The notes beneath the pieces were generated by a model, which did no database searches, had not been told where the DNA came from, and saw only the letters and a list, made by a program, of their open reading frames with translations. A program made the translations under genes and the position numbers. This document shows positions 17,536 through 27,169 of a stretch of 64,000 bases of DNA, piece by piece. How positions within the stretch are numbered: position 1 is the stretch's first letter; every line of letters starts with the position of its first letter. Where the stretch lies: the NCBI GenBank assembly GCA_021774735.1, contig JAJFIS010000025.1:40989-104988 (forward strand). The letters run 5' to 3'. The stretch is from Alphaproteobacteria bacterium (GTDB lineage: Bacteria; Pseudomonadota; Alphaproteobacteria; Sphingomonadales; Kordiimonadaceae).

Positions 17536-19514
17536 GATGCGATCCCCTGAGTCTTGCTGGCGCCAGCATGTTTACCACTTGCCACACGCAGCCTACGGTC
17601 ACTCAGGGATAGCAAACCACCGATCATCATCATTACTGACCCTAGCCACAGGCCCGATATGAAGGGTTTAAAATACAGCCGGGCGCGCCAACGACCATCA
17701 TCCATTTGATCGCCAATGGTCGCGTATAAATCACCGCTGAACATAGGGTAAATGGCGGCCTCTGTCGTTGGCATAACCGGGTCATGATACAGCCGCGCCT
17801 GTGGGTGCATCCGGGTTAGAAACTTTCCATCATCCATAACTTGAAACTGCGCTTGAACCGCTGAAAAGTTAGCCCCCACAAAAGGTTCTACGCCGTCAAA
17901 GGTAAAACTATATCCGGCTATATCCACTTGATCAGCGGGGCGGACCGCTACAATTTTTTCACTAGTCCAAGCCTCAGAAACAGTAACAGCCAAAATAATG
18001 ATCGCCAGCCCGCCGTGCGCCAAACTCATGCCCCAACTGGCGCGTTTAATAGAGCCTAAACGCTCAGCCAAAGACCGTCTTGACGATTGGCCAAGGCGTA
18101 ACTTTTTTGCCAATTCACCAAGGACAGCAACCAGTAAAAACACCGAAAGCCCAAGCCCCAAAAGGGTCATTAACGAAGCCCCAACAAATTGCCAGGCAAC
18201 AACGATACTAACCACGGCAGCCACCACCAAAGCAGGCAATAACCAGCGAGTGACCTTGCTAATTTGTCCCCGCTTCCACGCCAGCAAAGGACCAATGCCC
18301 AAAGCCACCACAAGCGGGCTCATGATGACCGCAGTGAAGAAGTTAAAGGTTGGCGGGCCTACAGATATTTGACTGCCATCAAAAGCTTCGACCAACAAAG
18401 GGTAGAGCGTCCCGATCAACACGACAGCAGCAAAGGTTGACAGCAAAATATTGTTCAGCACCAATGCCCCTTCACGGCTGATAACCTTGAACAAACCACC
18501 GCCTTTCATCATGGGGGCGCGAAGGGCAAAAAGCAGCAAGGAGCCACCGATGACAAGCCCCAAGAAAGCGAGGATAAAAATACCGCGCGCAGGGTCCGTG
18601 GCAAAAGCGTGAACACTGGTAATGACACCAGAGCGCACCAAGAAGGTGCCAAGCAGCGAGAAAGAAAAAGCGATAATAGCAAGCAATATGGTCCAGCTTT
18701 TTAGGCTATCGCGTTTTTCCACCACGATGGACGAATGCAACAGGGCAGTTGCCGCCAGCCACGGCATAAAGGCAGCGTTTTCCACCGGGTCCCAGAACCA
18801 CCAGCCGCCCCAACCGAGCTCATAATAGGCCCACCAGCTGCCAAGGGCTAATCCGCCGGTTAAAAATACCCACGCTGCCAGTGTCCAGGGACGAACCCAG
18901 CGGGCCCACTGGGGCGTAACTTCTTTTTCCAATAAGGCAGCAATAGCAAAAGAAAAGGTCACCGACAGACCCACATAGCCCAAATATAACATCGGCGGAT
19001 GAAAGGCGAGGCCCGGGTCTTGCAGCAAGGGGTTCAGCCCCCCACCCTCAACCGCCGCAGGCACCAGCCGATCAAAAGGATTAGAGGTAAATAACATAAA
19101 GAGCAAAAAGCCCGTGATGATCGCCATTTGAACACTGATAACCCGGGCGCGAAACCGCAGGGGTAGGCCTTGGCCGCGAATAGCGATAGCAGCCCCGAAA
19201 AGCGACAAGATTAAAGCCCACAGCAGCAGGCTGCCTTCATGATTGCCCCACACTCCAGAGATTTTATAAAGTAATGGTTTGGCGGTATGACTGTTGGTCG
19301 CCACAACCCGCAGAGAAAAATCAGAGATGATAAACGCCTCAGTGAGGGCCGCAAAGGCAACAACCACCATCAATAAAACACCCAGAACCAGCCTGTCCCC
19401 CATGCGCATCAAACGCACATCAGATTTGTAAACGCCGTAACTGGGCAAAGCCACCGCCGCCAGTGCCATCACCAAAGCTAATATTAGGGCGAAATGTCCA
19501 ATCTCAGCAATCAT
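17532..19514 (-). CDS. ccmF: Heme lyase subunit CcmF
   Basis: CcmF is the large integral membrane subunit that attaches heme to apocytochrome c. The 660-residue protein has about 15 membrane helices. The tryptophan-rich signature WGGWWFWDPVENAAFMPW and the early segment SGVWGNHEGSLLLW are intact. Start and stop overlap ccmE and ccmG by 4 bp. Confidence 0.97.
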   Translation of the reverse strand: MIAEIGHFALILALVMALAAVALPSYGVYKSDVRLMRMGDRLVLGVLLMVVVAFAALTEAFIISDFSLRVVATNSHTAKPLLYKISGVWGNHEGSLLLWALILSLFGAAIAIRGQGLPLRFRARVISVQMAIITGFLLFMLFTSNPFDRLVPAAVEGGGLNPLLQDPGLAFHPPMLYLGYVGLSVTFSFAIAALLEKEVTPQWARWVRPWTLAAWVFLTGGLALGSWWAYYELGWGGWWFWDPVENAAFMPWLAATALLHSSIVVEKRDSLKSWTILLAIIAFSFSLLGTFLVRSGVITSVHAFATDPARGIFILAFLGLVIGGSLLLFALRAPMMKGGGLFKVISREGALVLNNILLSTFAAVVLIGTLYPLLVEAFDGSQISVGPPTFNFFTAVIMSPLVVALGIGPLLAWKRGQISKVTRWLLPALVVAAVVSIVVAWQFVGASLMTLLGLGLSVFLLVAVLGELAKKLRLGQSSRRSLAERLGSIKRASWGMSLAHGGLAIIILAVTVSEAWTSEKIVAVRPADQVDIAGYSFTFDGVEPFVGANFSAVQAQFQVMDDGKFLTRMHPQARLYHDPVMPTTEAAIYPMFSGDLYATIGDQMDDGRWRARLYFKPFISGLWLGSVMMMIGGLLSLSDRRLRVASGKHAGASKTQGIAS

Positions 19515-19984
19515 GCGGGGTCATCACCTTCTGGGTGTGCGCATTGGTCAGCGTATTTAGGGGCGGCTTCAGCGGGCATATAGGTTTCATCATGTTTGGC
19601 AAGCACTCTGGTGGCGCGAAACTGACCATTTTCCATCATGCTGCCTTCGGTTATGACCCCTTGCCCAACCCGAAAAAGGTCTGGTAATAGGCCGGTATAA
19701 AGCACTTCAATGGATGCTTTACAGTCGGTCACCAAAAAACGGGTAGTTACCCCGTCCGGCAAATTTACCACCGAGCCATGGGCTACCAAGCCACCAAGCC
19801 GCAAGGCGCGACCAACCGCAGGCTTATCATCCAGCACCGCAGTCGGCTGCTTGAAATGTGACATATTTTCATCACCAAGCGCATAAACCAACAAAGCAGT
19901 AATCGCTACGAAACCCACCATCGCCATAGAAACAATGATAAGGCGGCGACGCTTGCGATATCCCTTTGGGCGCAGGGCCGTCAT
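19511..19984 (-). CDS. ccmE: Heme chaperone CcmE
   Basis: CcmE carries heme covalently from CcmABCD to CcmF. The 157-residue protein has one N-terminal membrane anchor (LIIVSMAMVGFVAITALLVY) and a periplasmic OB fold. The heme-binding HxxxY motif is LAKHDETYMP near residue 135. It overlaps ccmD and ccmF by 4 bp. Confidence 0.96.
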   Translation of the reverse strand: MTALRPKGYRKRRRLIIVSMAMVGFVAITALLVYALGDENMSHFKQPTAVLDDKPAVGRALRLGGLVAHGSVVNLPDGVTTRFLVTDCKASIEVLYTGLLPDLFRVGQGVITEGSMMENGQFRATRVLAKHDETYMPAEAAPKYADQCAHPEGDDPA

Positions 19985-20172
19985 AATTCAGCATCCTTAT
20001 TTATATGCTCTGGCCGCGCGGGCCGTAAGCTTTCAAGCTCCAGTGCAGCCTTCTTAGCCGTTCTGTTGCTAACCATCCACATGGATATCAAAACTATAAT
20101 GGCAGCAATATAAGCGGCCCAAATGAAGCCGCTGTGCTTACCAAAGTCAAAAACTGCCAAAATTATCTCCAT
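19981..20172 (-). CDS. ccmD: Heme exporter protein CcmD
   Basis: The 63-residue protein has a single membrane helix (FIWAAYIAAIIVLISMWMV) followed by a charged cytoplasmic tail, which matches CcmD. CcmD is needed for release of holo-CcmE from the CcmABC complex. It lies 3 bp after ccmC and overlaps ccmE by 4 bp. Identity depends partly on context because the family is short and variable. Confidence 0.9.
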   Translation of the reverse strand: MEIILAVFDFGKHSGFIWAAYIAAIIVLISMWMVSNRTAKKAALELESLRPARPEHINKDAEL

Positions 20173-20175
20173 ATC

Positions 20176-20904
20176 CTAGCGCCCCTTCCTTGCAAATAAG
20201 CTTTGCCGCAAGACCATTATTTTACGGCGGGTCAGTTCTAATTTTACACGTTTCAACACCAAAGATATTAAATAGGCATGAAAAGCCAAAACCATCAACA
20301 AAAGCGGTAGCATCATATCCTCGTGGATTGATGGGCCGCCCACACGCAAAACGCTGGCACCCTGATGCACCGTGTTCCACCATTCAACGGAAAATTTAAT
20401 TATTGGAATATTGACCACACCAACCAAGGCCAAAATACTGCTGGCGCGGCTGGCCTTGTCATGATCTTCGATTGTTTCCCACATTGCCATATAGCCAAGA
20501 TAAAGGAAAAATAACACCAAAACACTGGTCATGCGGGCATCCCATTCCCACCATGTTCCCCATGTGGGTTGACCCCATACCGCCCCCGTAAATAAAGCCA
20601 AAGCCGTAAGACCAGCGCCAATGGGAGCCGCTGCCTTCGCGGTTAAAAAAGCCAGAGGGTGCTTCCACACAAGGCCCGTGAAGCTGGCGGCTGCCACGAT
20701 CATATAACACAGCATGCTCATCCAAGCCGCTGGTACATGAACATACATAATACGTACTGTTTCTGATTGCTGGTAATCTGCGGGGCTATCAAATAAGCTA
20801 TAATAACCACCCAACATAAAGGCTATTATTGCCACAGCATTAGACCAGGGCATGATGCGGTCTGCAAGGTGGTTAAAACGGGCTGGATTGGCGAATCTTT
20901 GCAT
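20176..20904 (-). CDS. ccmC: Heme exporter/handling protein CcmC
   Basis: The 242-residue protein has six membrane helices and the heme-handling tryptophan-rich signature WGTWWEWDARMTS, with HVPAAWMSM upstream of it. CcmC loads heme onto CcmE in the periplasm. A 50-bp gap separates it from ccmB, the largest gap in the operon. Confidence 0.96.
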   Translation of the reverse strand: MQRFANPARFNHLADRIMPWSNAVAIIAFMLGGYYSLFDSPADYQQSETVRIMYVHVPAAWMSMLCYMIVAAASFTGLVWKHPLAFLTAKAAAPIGAGLTALALFTGAVWGQPTWGTWWEWDARMTSVLVLFFLYLGYMAMWETIEDHDKASRASSILALVGVVNIPIIKFSVEWWNTVHQGASVLRVGGPSIHEDMMLPLLLMVLAFHAYLISLVLKRVKLELTRRKIMVLRQSLFARKGR

Positions 20905-20954
20905 AGACGTTCTTTACCTTTTTAGGCCTGTTTGGGCAAGTGTGACATAATGTC

Positions 20955-21629
20955 TTATTCCAGCCCTAAACGCAAAGCAGCAGCCGAGGCAAAGGGGGAT
21001 ATAAATAATGCGAACAGCGAAACTGCACCACTAAGCGCCAGATGGGGCAAAGGATCAGTACCTGCGCTAATGGCTAACAGGCTGCCTGCCCCAAAAATTA
21101 ATACCGGGATATATAAGGGTAATATAATTAGAGCAATCAGCACACCGCCACGCCGCACGGCCACCGTGAGGGCAGCACCTATGCTGCCAATTAAGCTAAG
21201 GGCAGGCGAGCCGATGAGCAGGGACAGAAGCAACCAGCCGAGGCTGGCCACCGGCATTGCTAACATTAGGCCAAGTAACGGCGATAAGATCACTAGAGGC
21301 AACATAACCGAGAACCAGTGAGCTAAAGTTTTGGCAAACGCGGTCATTTCTAAGGATAAAGGCGACAGAGCCAGCATATCTAATGAACCATCTTCAAAGT
21401 CAGCCTGAAATAATCGGTCAAGACTAATAAGACCCGCTAACAATGCCACAACCCAAATAACCCCGGGGGCAAGCCGCATCAAAAATTCACTGTCTGGCCC
21501 GACGGCAAATGGAAATAAGCTAGTTGCAATCATGAAAAAAGCCAAGGATAGCCCCCCTGCTCCTCCCTGTGCCCAAGCCAAAGTTATATCGCGCTTCACT
21601 AAGGCCCAAAATGCCACTTTCCCCCTCAT
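20955..21629 (-). CDS. ccmB: Heme exporter membrane subunit CcmB
   Basis: CcmB is the permease partner of the CcmA ATPase. The 224-residue protein has six membrane helices and the N-terminal pattern ALVKRDITLAW. The ATG at 21629 was chosen because it overlaps the ccmA stop as ATGA; longer in-frame extensions run into ccmA and are not conserved-looking. Confidence 0.94.
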   Translation of the reverse strand: MRGKVAFWALVKRDITLAWAQGGAGGLSLAFFMIATSLFPFAVGPDSEFLMRLAPGVIWVVALLAGLISLDRLFQADFEDGSLDMLALSPLSLEMTAFAKTLAHWFSVMLPLVILSPLLGLMLAMPVASLGWLLLSLLIGSPALSLIGSIGAALTVAVRRGGVLIALIILPLYIPVLIFGAGSLLAISAGTDPLPHLALSGAVSLFALFISPFASAAALRLGLE

Positions 21630-22321
21630 AATAAATACTCTGTAGATACAGTAATTTCGCAACTGTAATCATCTAAAGGTATTATTTTTTTCTCTATTTT
21701 TGCATCTATTCCAAGGTCGTCATGGGTGGCGATTACAGCGATACCGCCAAGCGATAAATGGGTATTTATCATGTCCGCAAGCCGTACCCGATTGATAGAA
21801 TCCAGACCCACCGTCGGTTCATCCAAAAGCCATACTGACCGCATACCTATGCCTAAGCGCGCCAAAGACGCGCGGTGATATTGACCTTTTGAGAAATATT
21901 GTGCCGGCTGGTCAAGCAAATCAGATAGACCCAACATTGATGCTGCCGCCTCAATCTCTTCTGGTGCTGCATGCTGGCCCAAAGCAGTAGCAGCGAAAAT
22001 ACAGAGATTTTGCCGCAGAGTCCAAACCGGCTTGATCGCATCAGCATGACCGATAAAATGCAGGGCACTGGTCCAAGCAATGGGATCAACAATCATATCA
22101 TGATCATTCATTGTTAAGCTGCCATGTTGGAAGGGTAACAAGCCAGCCAATGTGCGCAGCAAGCTGGACTTACCGCTGCCATTTGCCCCTTTTAAGATCA
22201 AAAGCTGGCCCGACGTCACTTCAAAAGAAAGGCCGGCAAAAACCGAACGTCCACCACGCACCACCCCAAGGTCCGTCACTTCAATGGTTTTAGCTACTAT
22301 ATTTGTCACTTGTTCATCCAT
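21626..22321 (-). CDS. ccmA: Heme exporter ATP-binding subunit CcmA
   Basis: The 231-residue ABC ATPase has Walker A GANGSGKSSLL, signature YFSKGQYHRASLARL and Walker B VWLLDEPTVGLD. With CcmB it powers release of heme-loaded CcmE. It is the first gene of a nine-gene operon (ccmABCDEFGHI) that reads leftward to 15408; genes overlap or lie within 50 bp of each other. Confidence 0.95.
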   Translation of the reverse strand: MDEQVTNIVAKTIEVTDLGVVRGGRSVFAGLSFEVTSGQLLILKGANGSGKSSLLRTLAGLLPFQHGSLTMNDHDMIVDPIAWTSALHFIGHADAIKPVWTLRQNLCIFAATALGQHAAPEEIEAAASMLGLSDLLDQPAQYFSKGQYHRASLARLGIGMRSVWLLDEPTVGLDSINRVRLADMINTHLSLGGIAVIATHDDLGIDAKIEKKIIPLDDYSCEITVSTEYLL

Positions 22322-22452
22322 CGGGGCGCACGCTAACCCATTTTGCTATTGGCGGCAATGTGCAACAGCCATCAAACATTGTCTTATGCTTACTCTTGCC
22401 ACCTAAGGGGTTTGCCGCCTATATCTATAGCATAGCTTGAAACAGTTCGGAG

Positions 22453-23916
22453 ATGAACCGCGTGGACACTGTCGTATCAGCAAGTGCCTATATTTTTGCC
22501 CTGCTGGTTGCTATCAGCGCAATATTGGCTGCTGTCCATGCCATCATGACCCAAGATGATGTCCGTGCTGCCATTGCTTGGATCGGGTTTGTATTATTCA
22601 TACCCTTCTTTGGTGCTCTGTTTTATTTAATGTTTGGGGTAAATCGCATTCGGCGCAGAGCACGTCACACCCGGATCAAACAAGGCTTAAGCGCCCGTAG
22701 GGGACTGCTGTCCATGCCGGTGGGTGACCCGCTGGAAGCCCTCTGGCCGGATGCACCGGATGTTTGGTTTGGTCATGCCCGTCTTTCAGGGCGGGTGGTT
22801 AAACAGCCCCTGTCGGCAGGCAATAATGTAACGCCTCTTGTGGGCGGACGGGCAGCCTATGATGCCATGATTGATGCCATCAATAATGCCAAAATATCCG
22901 TGGCGCTAACTACTTATATTTTTCAAGCTGACCAAGCGGGACGTCGGTTTGTAACCGCCCTGCGAAAAGCCCATGAACGTGGGGTGGAAGTACGGGTGCT
23001 GGTTGATTCTGTCGGTAACCTATATGGCCTTAAACCGGTTTATCATCTACTTAAGAAGCATGGCATATCTGTTGCTTCCTTTAACCCGCCCCGTTTGTCA
23101 TGGCGTATGGCCTTTTTCAACTTGCGTACCCACCGCAAAATTTTAGTCGCCGACCACACAATTGGTTTTGCTGGTGGCATGAACATTCGTGCTGGTCATA
23201 TGGCCATGAATGGTATGCCAGCCAAAATTAACGATACTCACTTTAAAGTTACCGGGCCCATTGTTGCCCAATTGATGGATGCTTTTGCAGACGACTGGCA
23301 ATTTTCCACCGGTGAAGATCTGACAGGTGCTCATTGGTATGAAGACCCACCCACCGCTGGTAACGGTGATGTAATCGCTCGTGCCATTGCCGACGGCCCC
23401 GATGAAACCCGCCATAAAACAGCGCTTATTTTGGCCAATGCCTTAAGCTGTGCCAAGCATCATATATGGATCATCAGCCCCTATTTTGTGCCGGATAAAG
23501 AATTAACAGCGGCCCTTTCCCGGGCGGCACTGCGCGGCGTGGTCGTTGATATTTTGGTGCCCCGTCACAGCAATTTACCCTTTTTTAATTTTGCCGCTGA
23601 GGCACATTATCCTGCCCTTATAAATGCCGGTTGCCGCATCCATTTGGGTACAAAGTCATTTGACCATTCAAAACTGATGGTCATTGATGACAGCTGGGCC
23701 ATGATTGGCTCAGCAAATTGGGATGCTCGGTCCCTGCGTCTAAACTTTGAATTTAATCTCGAATGTTTTGGCCCAAGCCTACCCAAAACCCTGCAGCCTA
23801 TTTTAGTTGAAAAATTCCACGACGCGCGCCCACTTCCACTAGATTGGTGGCGTAATCAGCCCCTTTGGCGCCGTATCTTTGCGCGTATATTCTGGCTAAC
23901 AAGCCCTTATTTATAA
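22453..23916 (+). CDS. cls: Cardiolipin synthase (phospholipase D superfamily)
   Basis: The 487-residue protein has two N-terminal membrane helices (about 10-65) and two HKD motifs: HRKILVADHTIGFAGG near residue 228 and HSKLMVIDDSWAMIGSANWD near 399. Both keep the catalytic His, Lys and Asp. Such enzymes condense phosphatidylglycerol (or related substrates) into cardiolipin at the inner membrane. It is divergent from ccmA and convergent with the degenerate EAL gene. Confidence 0.93.
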   Translation: MNRVDTVVSASAYIFALLVAISAILAAVHAIMTQDDVRAAIAWIGFVLFIPFFGALFYLMFGVNRIRRRARHTRIKQGLSARRGLLSMPVGDPLEALWPDAPDVWFGHARLSGRVVKQPLSAGNNVTPLVGGRAAYDAMIDAINNAKISVALTTYIFQADQAGRRFVTALRKAHERGVEVRVLVDSVGNLYGLKPVYHLLKKHGISVASFNPPRLSWRMAFFNLRTHRKILVADHTIGFAGGMNIRAGHMAMNGMPAKINDTHFKVTGPIVAQLMDAFADDWQFSTGEDLTGAHWYEDPPTAGNGDVIARAIADGPDETRHKTALILANALSCAKHHIWIISPYFVPDKELTAALSRAALRGVVVDILVPRHSNLPFFNFAAEAHYPALINAGCRIHLGTKSFDHSKLMVIDDSWAMIGSANWDARSLRLNFEFNLECFGPSLPKTLQPILVEKFHDARPLPLDWWRNQPLWRRIFARIFWLTSPYL

Positions 23917-23937
23917 GATTAGATCATTTAATGGTTA

Positions 23938-25461
23938 CTAGGGGCTATCCAAAACAGACAGTCGTACACCCATTTCTTGAGCGAGCGTTTTTAATTTGAT
24001 ATTTTTTAAATCCACCATCAAAACGCCAACGCTATTTGCCTGCCATTTTTCTATGAGAGCTGACATGATATCAGCGCCATCAAAATGATTAGATAGGCGG
24101 GATAAAATTTCTGCTGGCAATTCAACATAACCTCCTTGCAGAAAGTCATATAGAGATGGGTCGGTTACCGCATCTCCAAATCGGTCAAGCCATACTGGGT
24201 GACCCGCCTCGATCAAACTTTTCGCCGCTTGCCAGTGAGGCCCCCCACGTTTTGATGGCGGCATACCCTTGAGGCGAAAACCTAATTTTTCCGCAGGCAA
24301 ACTATGACGGTCCAAAATGTCCTTCAACCCGCCCAAGAACGCATCTTGCACCAAGCAAGACCGACATAACTCATAAAAATCTGGTCTATCTTGATCTTCA
24401 GCCTTGCGATGGGCGCGAACCCGTGAGAACTCATCCAATTGGGCTAGGTCATGTTCTAATGCGATATCTGGATGATCAGGCAAAACTATTATTTCATCAG
24501 GCAGACGCAGGCGGCCATCAATATTAACTTTTCCCTGTTGCAATGCCGCCACCGAAATACTGGCAACATTATCCATCATCAAACGCTCACTAATGCGAAA
24601 TTGATATTTTTTTATGGCATCAAGAACCAAATTGCGATTGTGGTTAACCCCATCAACCACCGCCGTTAAACTCTCTAAGGCCGCCATATCGCCTTCTACT
24701 TCACCTACAAATAAACCACGGCTATGGGACAGGGCTGTGCGTAAAGTCTCAGGCTCCAAATCTCGGTCATCAATTGTTACATTGGCAGAACGAATACCCA
24801 TCAGAGCTGGGTCAATATCCAAATTTTCGGCTACTTTCACAAGCTCAGCCTCAAAAGCTTCTTCGTCAAACCCACCAGAGACAATCAGTCCATAGCTGGC
24901 TTCATCCAGTTGTCCAAGCTCCCCGCCAACAGCATGCGTTTTTAAATTCTCTTCCACCTCATTGCGAACAGCCTTTTTTTCTTCCTCGCTAAGCATCTCA
25001 TCCCGCAAAGCTTCAACCTCAATCATCGTCATGTCTAGATCACCATCAAAGGGCGAATCTAACAAGCGCTCAACAAAATTAAAGAAGCTATACATATCGG
25101 TGTTACTTTGGGAACTTTCATTTTTATTAACCGAGGCCCCTCCCGGTTTATAAAATTCCAAATGCCGTTTACCCGCCGACATCTCCTTCATTTTCATATC
25201 AAAATTTATGAAGCCCCCGGGCTTAAAGCGTACAGGAACACTAGGAAAAACAACATTTTCCATAATAGTTTTACTTGCTACCAAACGGTCCACCCGACCA
25301 TGGGCATCGGGCGGGAAAAGAAAACTTAAGGGACGACGAAAAACATCAACATCTTTCCATTGTAGAATAGCACTAAAGCTCTTCGAGCTAGTTTCGATCA
25401 AACCAGCATCATTTAGGGTAATGGAAAATTCTAGGTCTTTCAAAGCTGTCCCCTTTGGCAT
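23938..25461 (-). CDS. Degenerate EAL-domain protein, paralogue of the upstream gene
   Basis: The 507-residue protein aligns by eye along its whole length with the EAL protein encoded just upstream: a PAS-like N-terminus, a helical middle region (around residues 125-260, with matching AVGGELG and SVGGSYA segments) and an EAL-like C-terminus. Every catalytic position looks lost: EAL reads AAL (SVAALQQ), VTES reads LKGM, DDFG reads DRFG and KID reads VEL. It is therefore probably a non-catalytic c-di-GMP effector or a partner of its neighbour. The 23-bp gap indicates co-transcription. Confidence 0.75.
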   Translation of the reverse strand: MPKGTALKDLEFSITLNDAGLIETSSKSFSAILQWKDVDVFRRPLSFLFPPDAHGRVDRLVASKTIMENVVFPSVPVRFKPGGFINFDMKMKEMSAGKRHLEFYKPGGASVNKNESSQSNTDMYSFFNFVERLLDSPFDGDLDMTMIEVEALRDEMLSEEEKKAVRNEVEENLKTHAVGGELGQLDEASYGLIVSGGFDEEAFEAELVKVAENLDIDPALMGIRSANVTIDDRDLEPETLRTALSHSRGLFVGEVEGDMAALESLTAVVDGVNHNRNLVLDAIKKYQFRISERLMMDNVASISVAALQQGKVNIDGRLRLPDEIIVLPDHPDIALEHDLAQLDEFSRVRAHRKAEDQDRPDFYELCRSCLVQDAFLGGLKDILDRHSLPAEKLGFRLKGMPPSKRGGPHWQAAKSLIEAGHPVWLDRFGDAVTDPSLYDFLQGGYVELPAEILSRLSNHFDGADIMSALIEKWQANSVGVLMVDLKNIKLKTLAQEMGVRLSVLDSP

Positions 25462-25484
25462 TATTGCCCATAAAGCCCTATGGC

Positions 25485-27059
25485 TTACGCTAAAATTTTC
25501 ATCGAAGTCTGTGGTTTACCAAAATAATAACCCTGGCCATAAGTGACACCGATTGTTTTCAATAATTTTGCCTGTTCGCTATTTTGCACCCACTCTGCAA
25601 TGGTATTGATGCCTAGGTCTTGGCACAATGTTGCCATGGACCGCAAGAAAGCGCGGGTACGAGCATCGGTGACTGCATCGCGGACATAATCCCCATCAAT
25701 CTTGACGCCATCAATTTCTAATTGCTTCAAATATTGAAACCCAGAGGCCCCAGCACCAAAATCATCTAAATAGACTTTAAAGCCTGAACGCCGAATATCT
25801 TGCAGAACCTCATTCAATCCTTCAAGGTCATGGATCATGGTAGATTCCGTGACCTCTAAAGATAGGTTGTCTTTCAAAATAATATTGTCTTTCAACGTCT
25901 CTATTAAATTTTGCACGAATAATGGCGTTGAAAGAGACTTTCCTGATATATTTATAGCCAATTTTGGTCGTATTTTAGCGTCATCTATCGCCAATAGCTT
26001 CTCAATTCCCAAGCCCAAGACCGCCGCATCAAAGTCAGGAATTAGGCCAACATTTTCTGCAAAAACTATCGTTTCATATTGTTGACCAATCAGATTTTCC
26101 TGATGAAAACGTGCGAGCGCCTCATAGTGATGTATTTTCTCATCACTCAAATACACAATCGGTTGGTAAACCATAGAAAAATTATGGTCGTTTAAGACCT
26201 CGCGGAATTCCCGCACCTTTGCGGCTGTCTCACCTATAATAGCTTCATATCCTGCCGCAAGATCAGTGACGCTAAAACCTTCTTGCTTATCAGCAAATTT
26301 TTGCAAAGAGAAAATGGCAGCGCGAACACCATCTTCCTTTTGGCTGGCGATGGCGGCTGCATCCAACGATGTAGCATTCAGCTCAAGGCCCGTATTTTCA
26401 GCGAGCATCAAGAGTAACCTTGCCGTTTTACTGCCAGCACCATCTTCCTCAAAAACGGCTGCAAAGCGATTATCAGAAAGACGGGTCGCGTAACTTCCTC
26501 CAACCGAGAATGCCTCTAATTGCTTCTCAACTTCTTTCAGCATCGGGTCATCCGCTGCCGTCACACCCGGTGCCTCCATTATAGAAAGCGCAATATTTTC
26601 TAGATCTTCCGGTTCCTCACTGAGCAATCCTTCGATTCGCTCAAGAAAACTACTCGTATTGGCCGGGTTTGGTGTATCTGTTCCCGCTACCACCGTTGTC
26701 ATTCCCAAGCGAAATGGCAAACTTATGACAAAGAAATAATGTTTTTTATCGTGCGGCAAACGGCTAACCGAAACCATTAATGGGCGGCGAGACGCACGAT
26801 CAGCGCCGATACGCATCCGCATGGGGCCCATCCGCGCCCGCATGTCCAAAGCTGTACTAAAACTATTAAACAATGTTCGGTCTGCTTGACTGACAAACTC
26901 AACCATCGGCACACCATTTGCTGCATCTTGGGACGTGACCCCCAGTAAACTGGTGGCACCATCGGCATTTTGAATGACAAAATTTTCATCGGTTTCAATC
27001 AGCAAATCACCGGCGGAAAAGCTGTAGCCCAAAAACCTTGCTGGAACGGTAGACATCAA
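25485..27059 (-). CDS. PAS-EAL protein, probable cyclic-di-GMP phosphodiesterase
   Basis: The 524-residue soluble protein has a PAS-like domain (about 10-110), a helical linker region (about 135-265) and an EAL domain (about 275-520). Catalytic signatures are present: YEALARF (EAL), AINISGKSL (Asn), LEVTESTM (Glu), LDDFGAG (DD pair), VKIDGDY (Lys) and GQGYYFGKP (Gln). The AEGVE motif reads AEWVQ, so one acidic residue is replaced by Gln, which may weaken activity. No GGDEF domain precedes it. It is the first gene of a two-gene unit with its degenerate paralogue. Confidence 0.88.
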   Translation of the reverse strand: MMSTVPARFLGYSFSAGDLLIETDENFVIQNADGATSLLGVTSQDAANGVPMVEFVSQADRTLFNSFSTALDMRARMGPMRMRIGADRASRRPLMVSVSRLPHDKKHYFFVISLPFRLGMTTVVAGTDTPNPANTSSFLERIEGLLSEEPEDLENIALSIMEAPGVTAADDPMLKEVEKQLEAFSVGGSYATRLSDNRFAAVFEEDGAGSKTARLLLMLAENTGLELNATSLDAAAIASQKEDGVRAAIFSLQKFADKQEGFSVTDLAAGYEAIIGETAAKVREFREVLNDHNFSMVYQPIVYLSDEKIHHYEALARFHQENLIGQQYETIVFAENVGLIPDFDAAVLGLGIEKLLAIDDAKIRPKLAINISGKSLSTPLFVQNLIETLKDNIILKDNLSLEVTESTMIHDLEGLNEVLQDIRRSGFKVYLDDFGAGASGFQYLKQLEIDGVKIDGDYVRDAVTDARTRAFLRSMATLCQDLGINTIAEWVQNSEQAKLLKTIGVTYGQGYYFGKPQTSMKILA

Positions 27060-27169
27060 TGCGTCCTTTAGTAATTCAAGAGGAACTCATTTATACTGCG
27101 GCTAGTGTGCCTGATGAAGGTTACTCAAGGCTTAACTATTAGGCTAAAATTGAATGAATATTTTATTTA

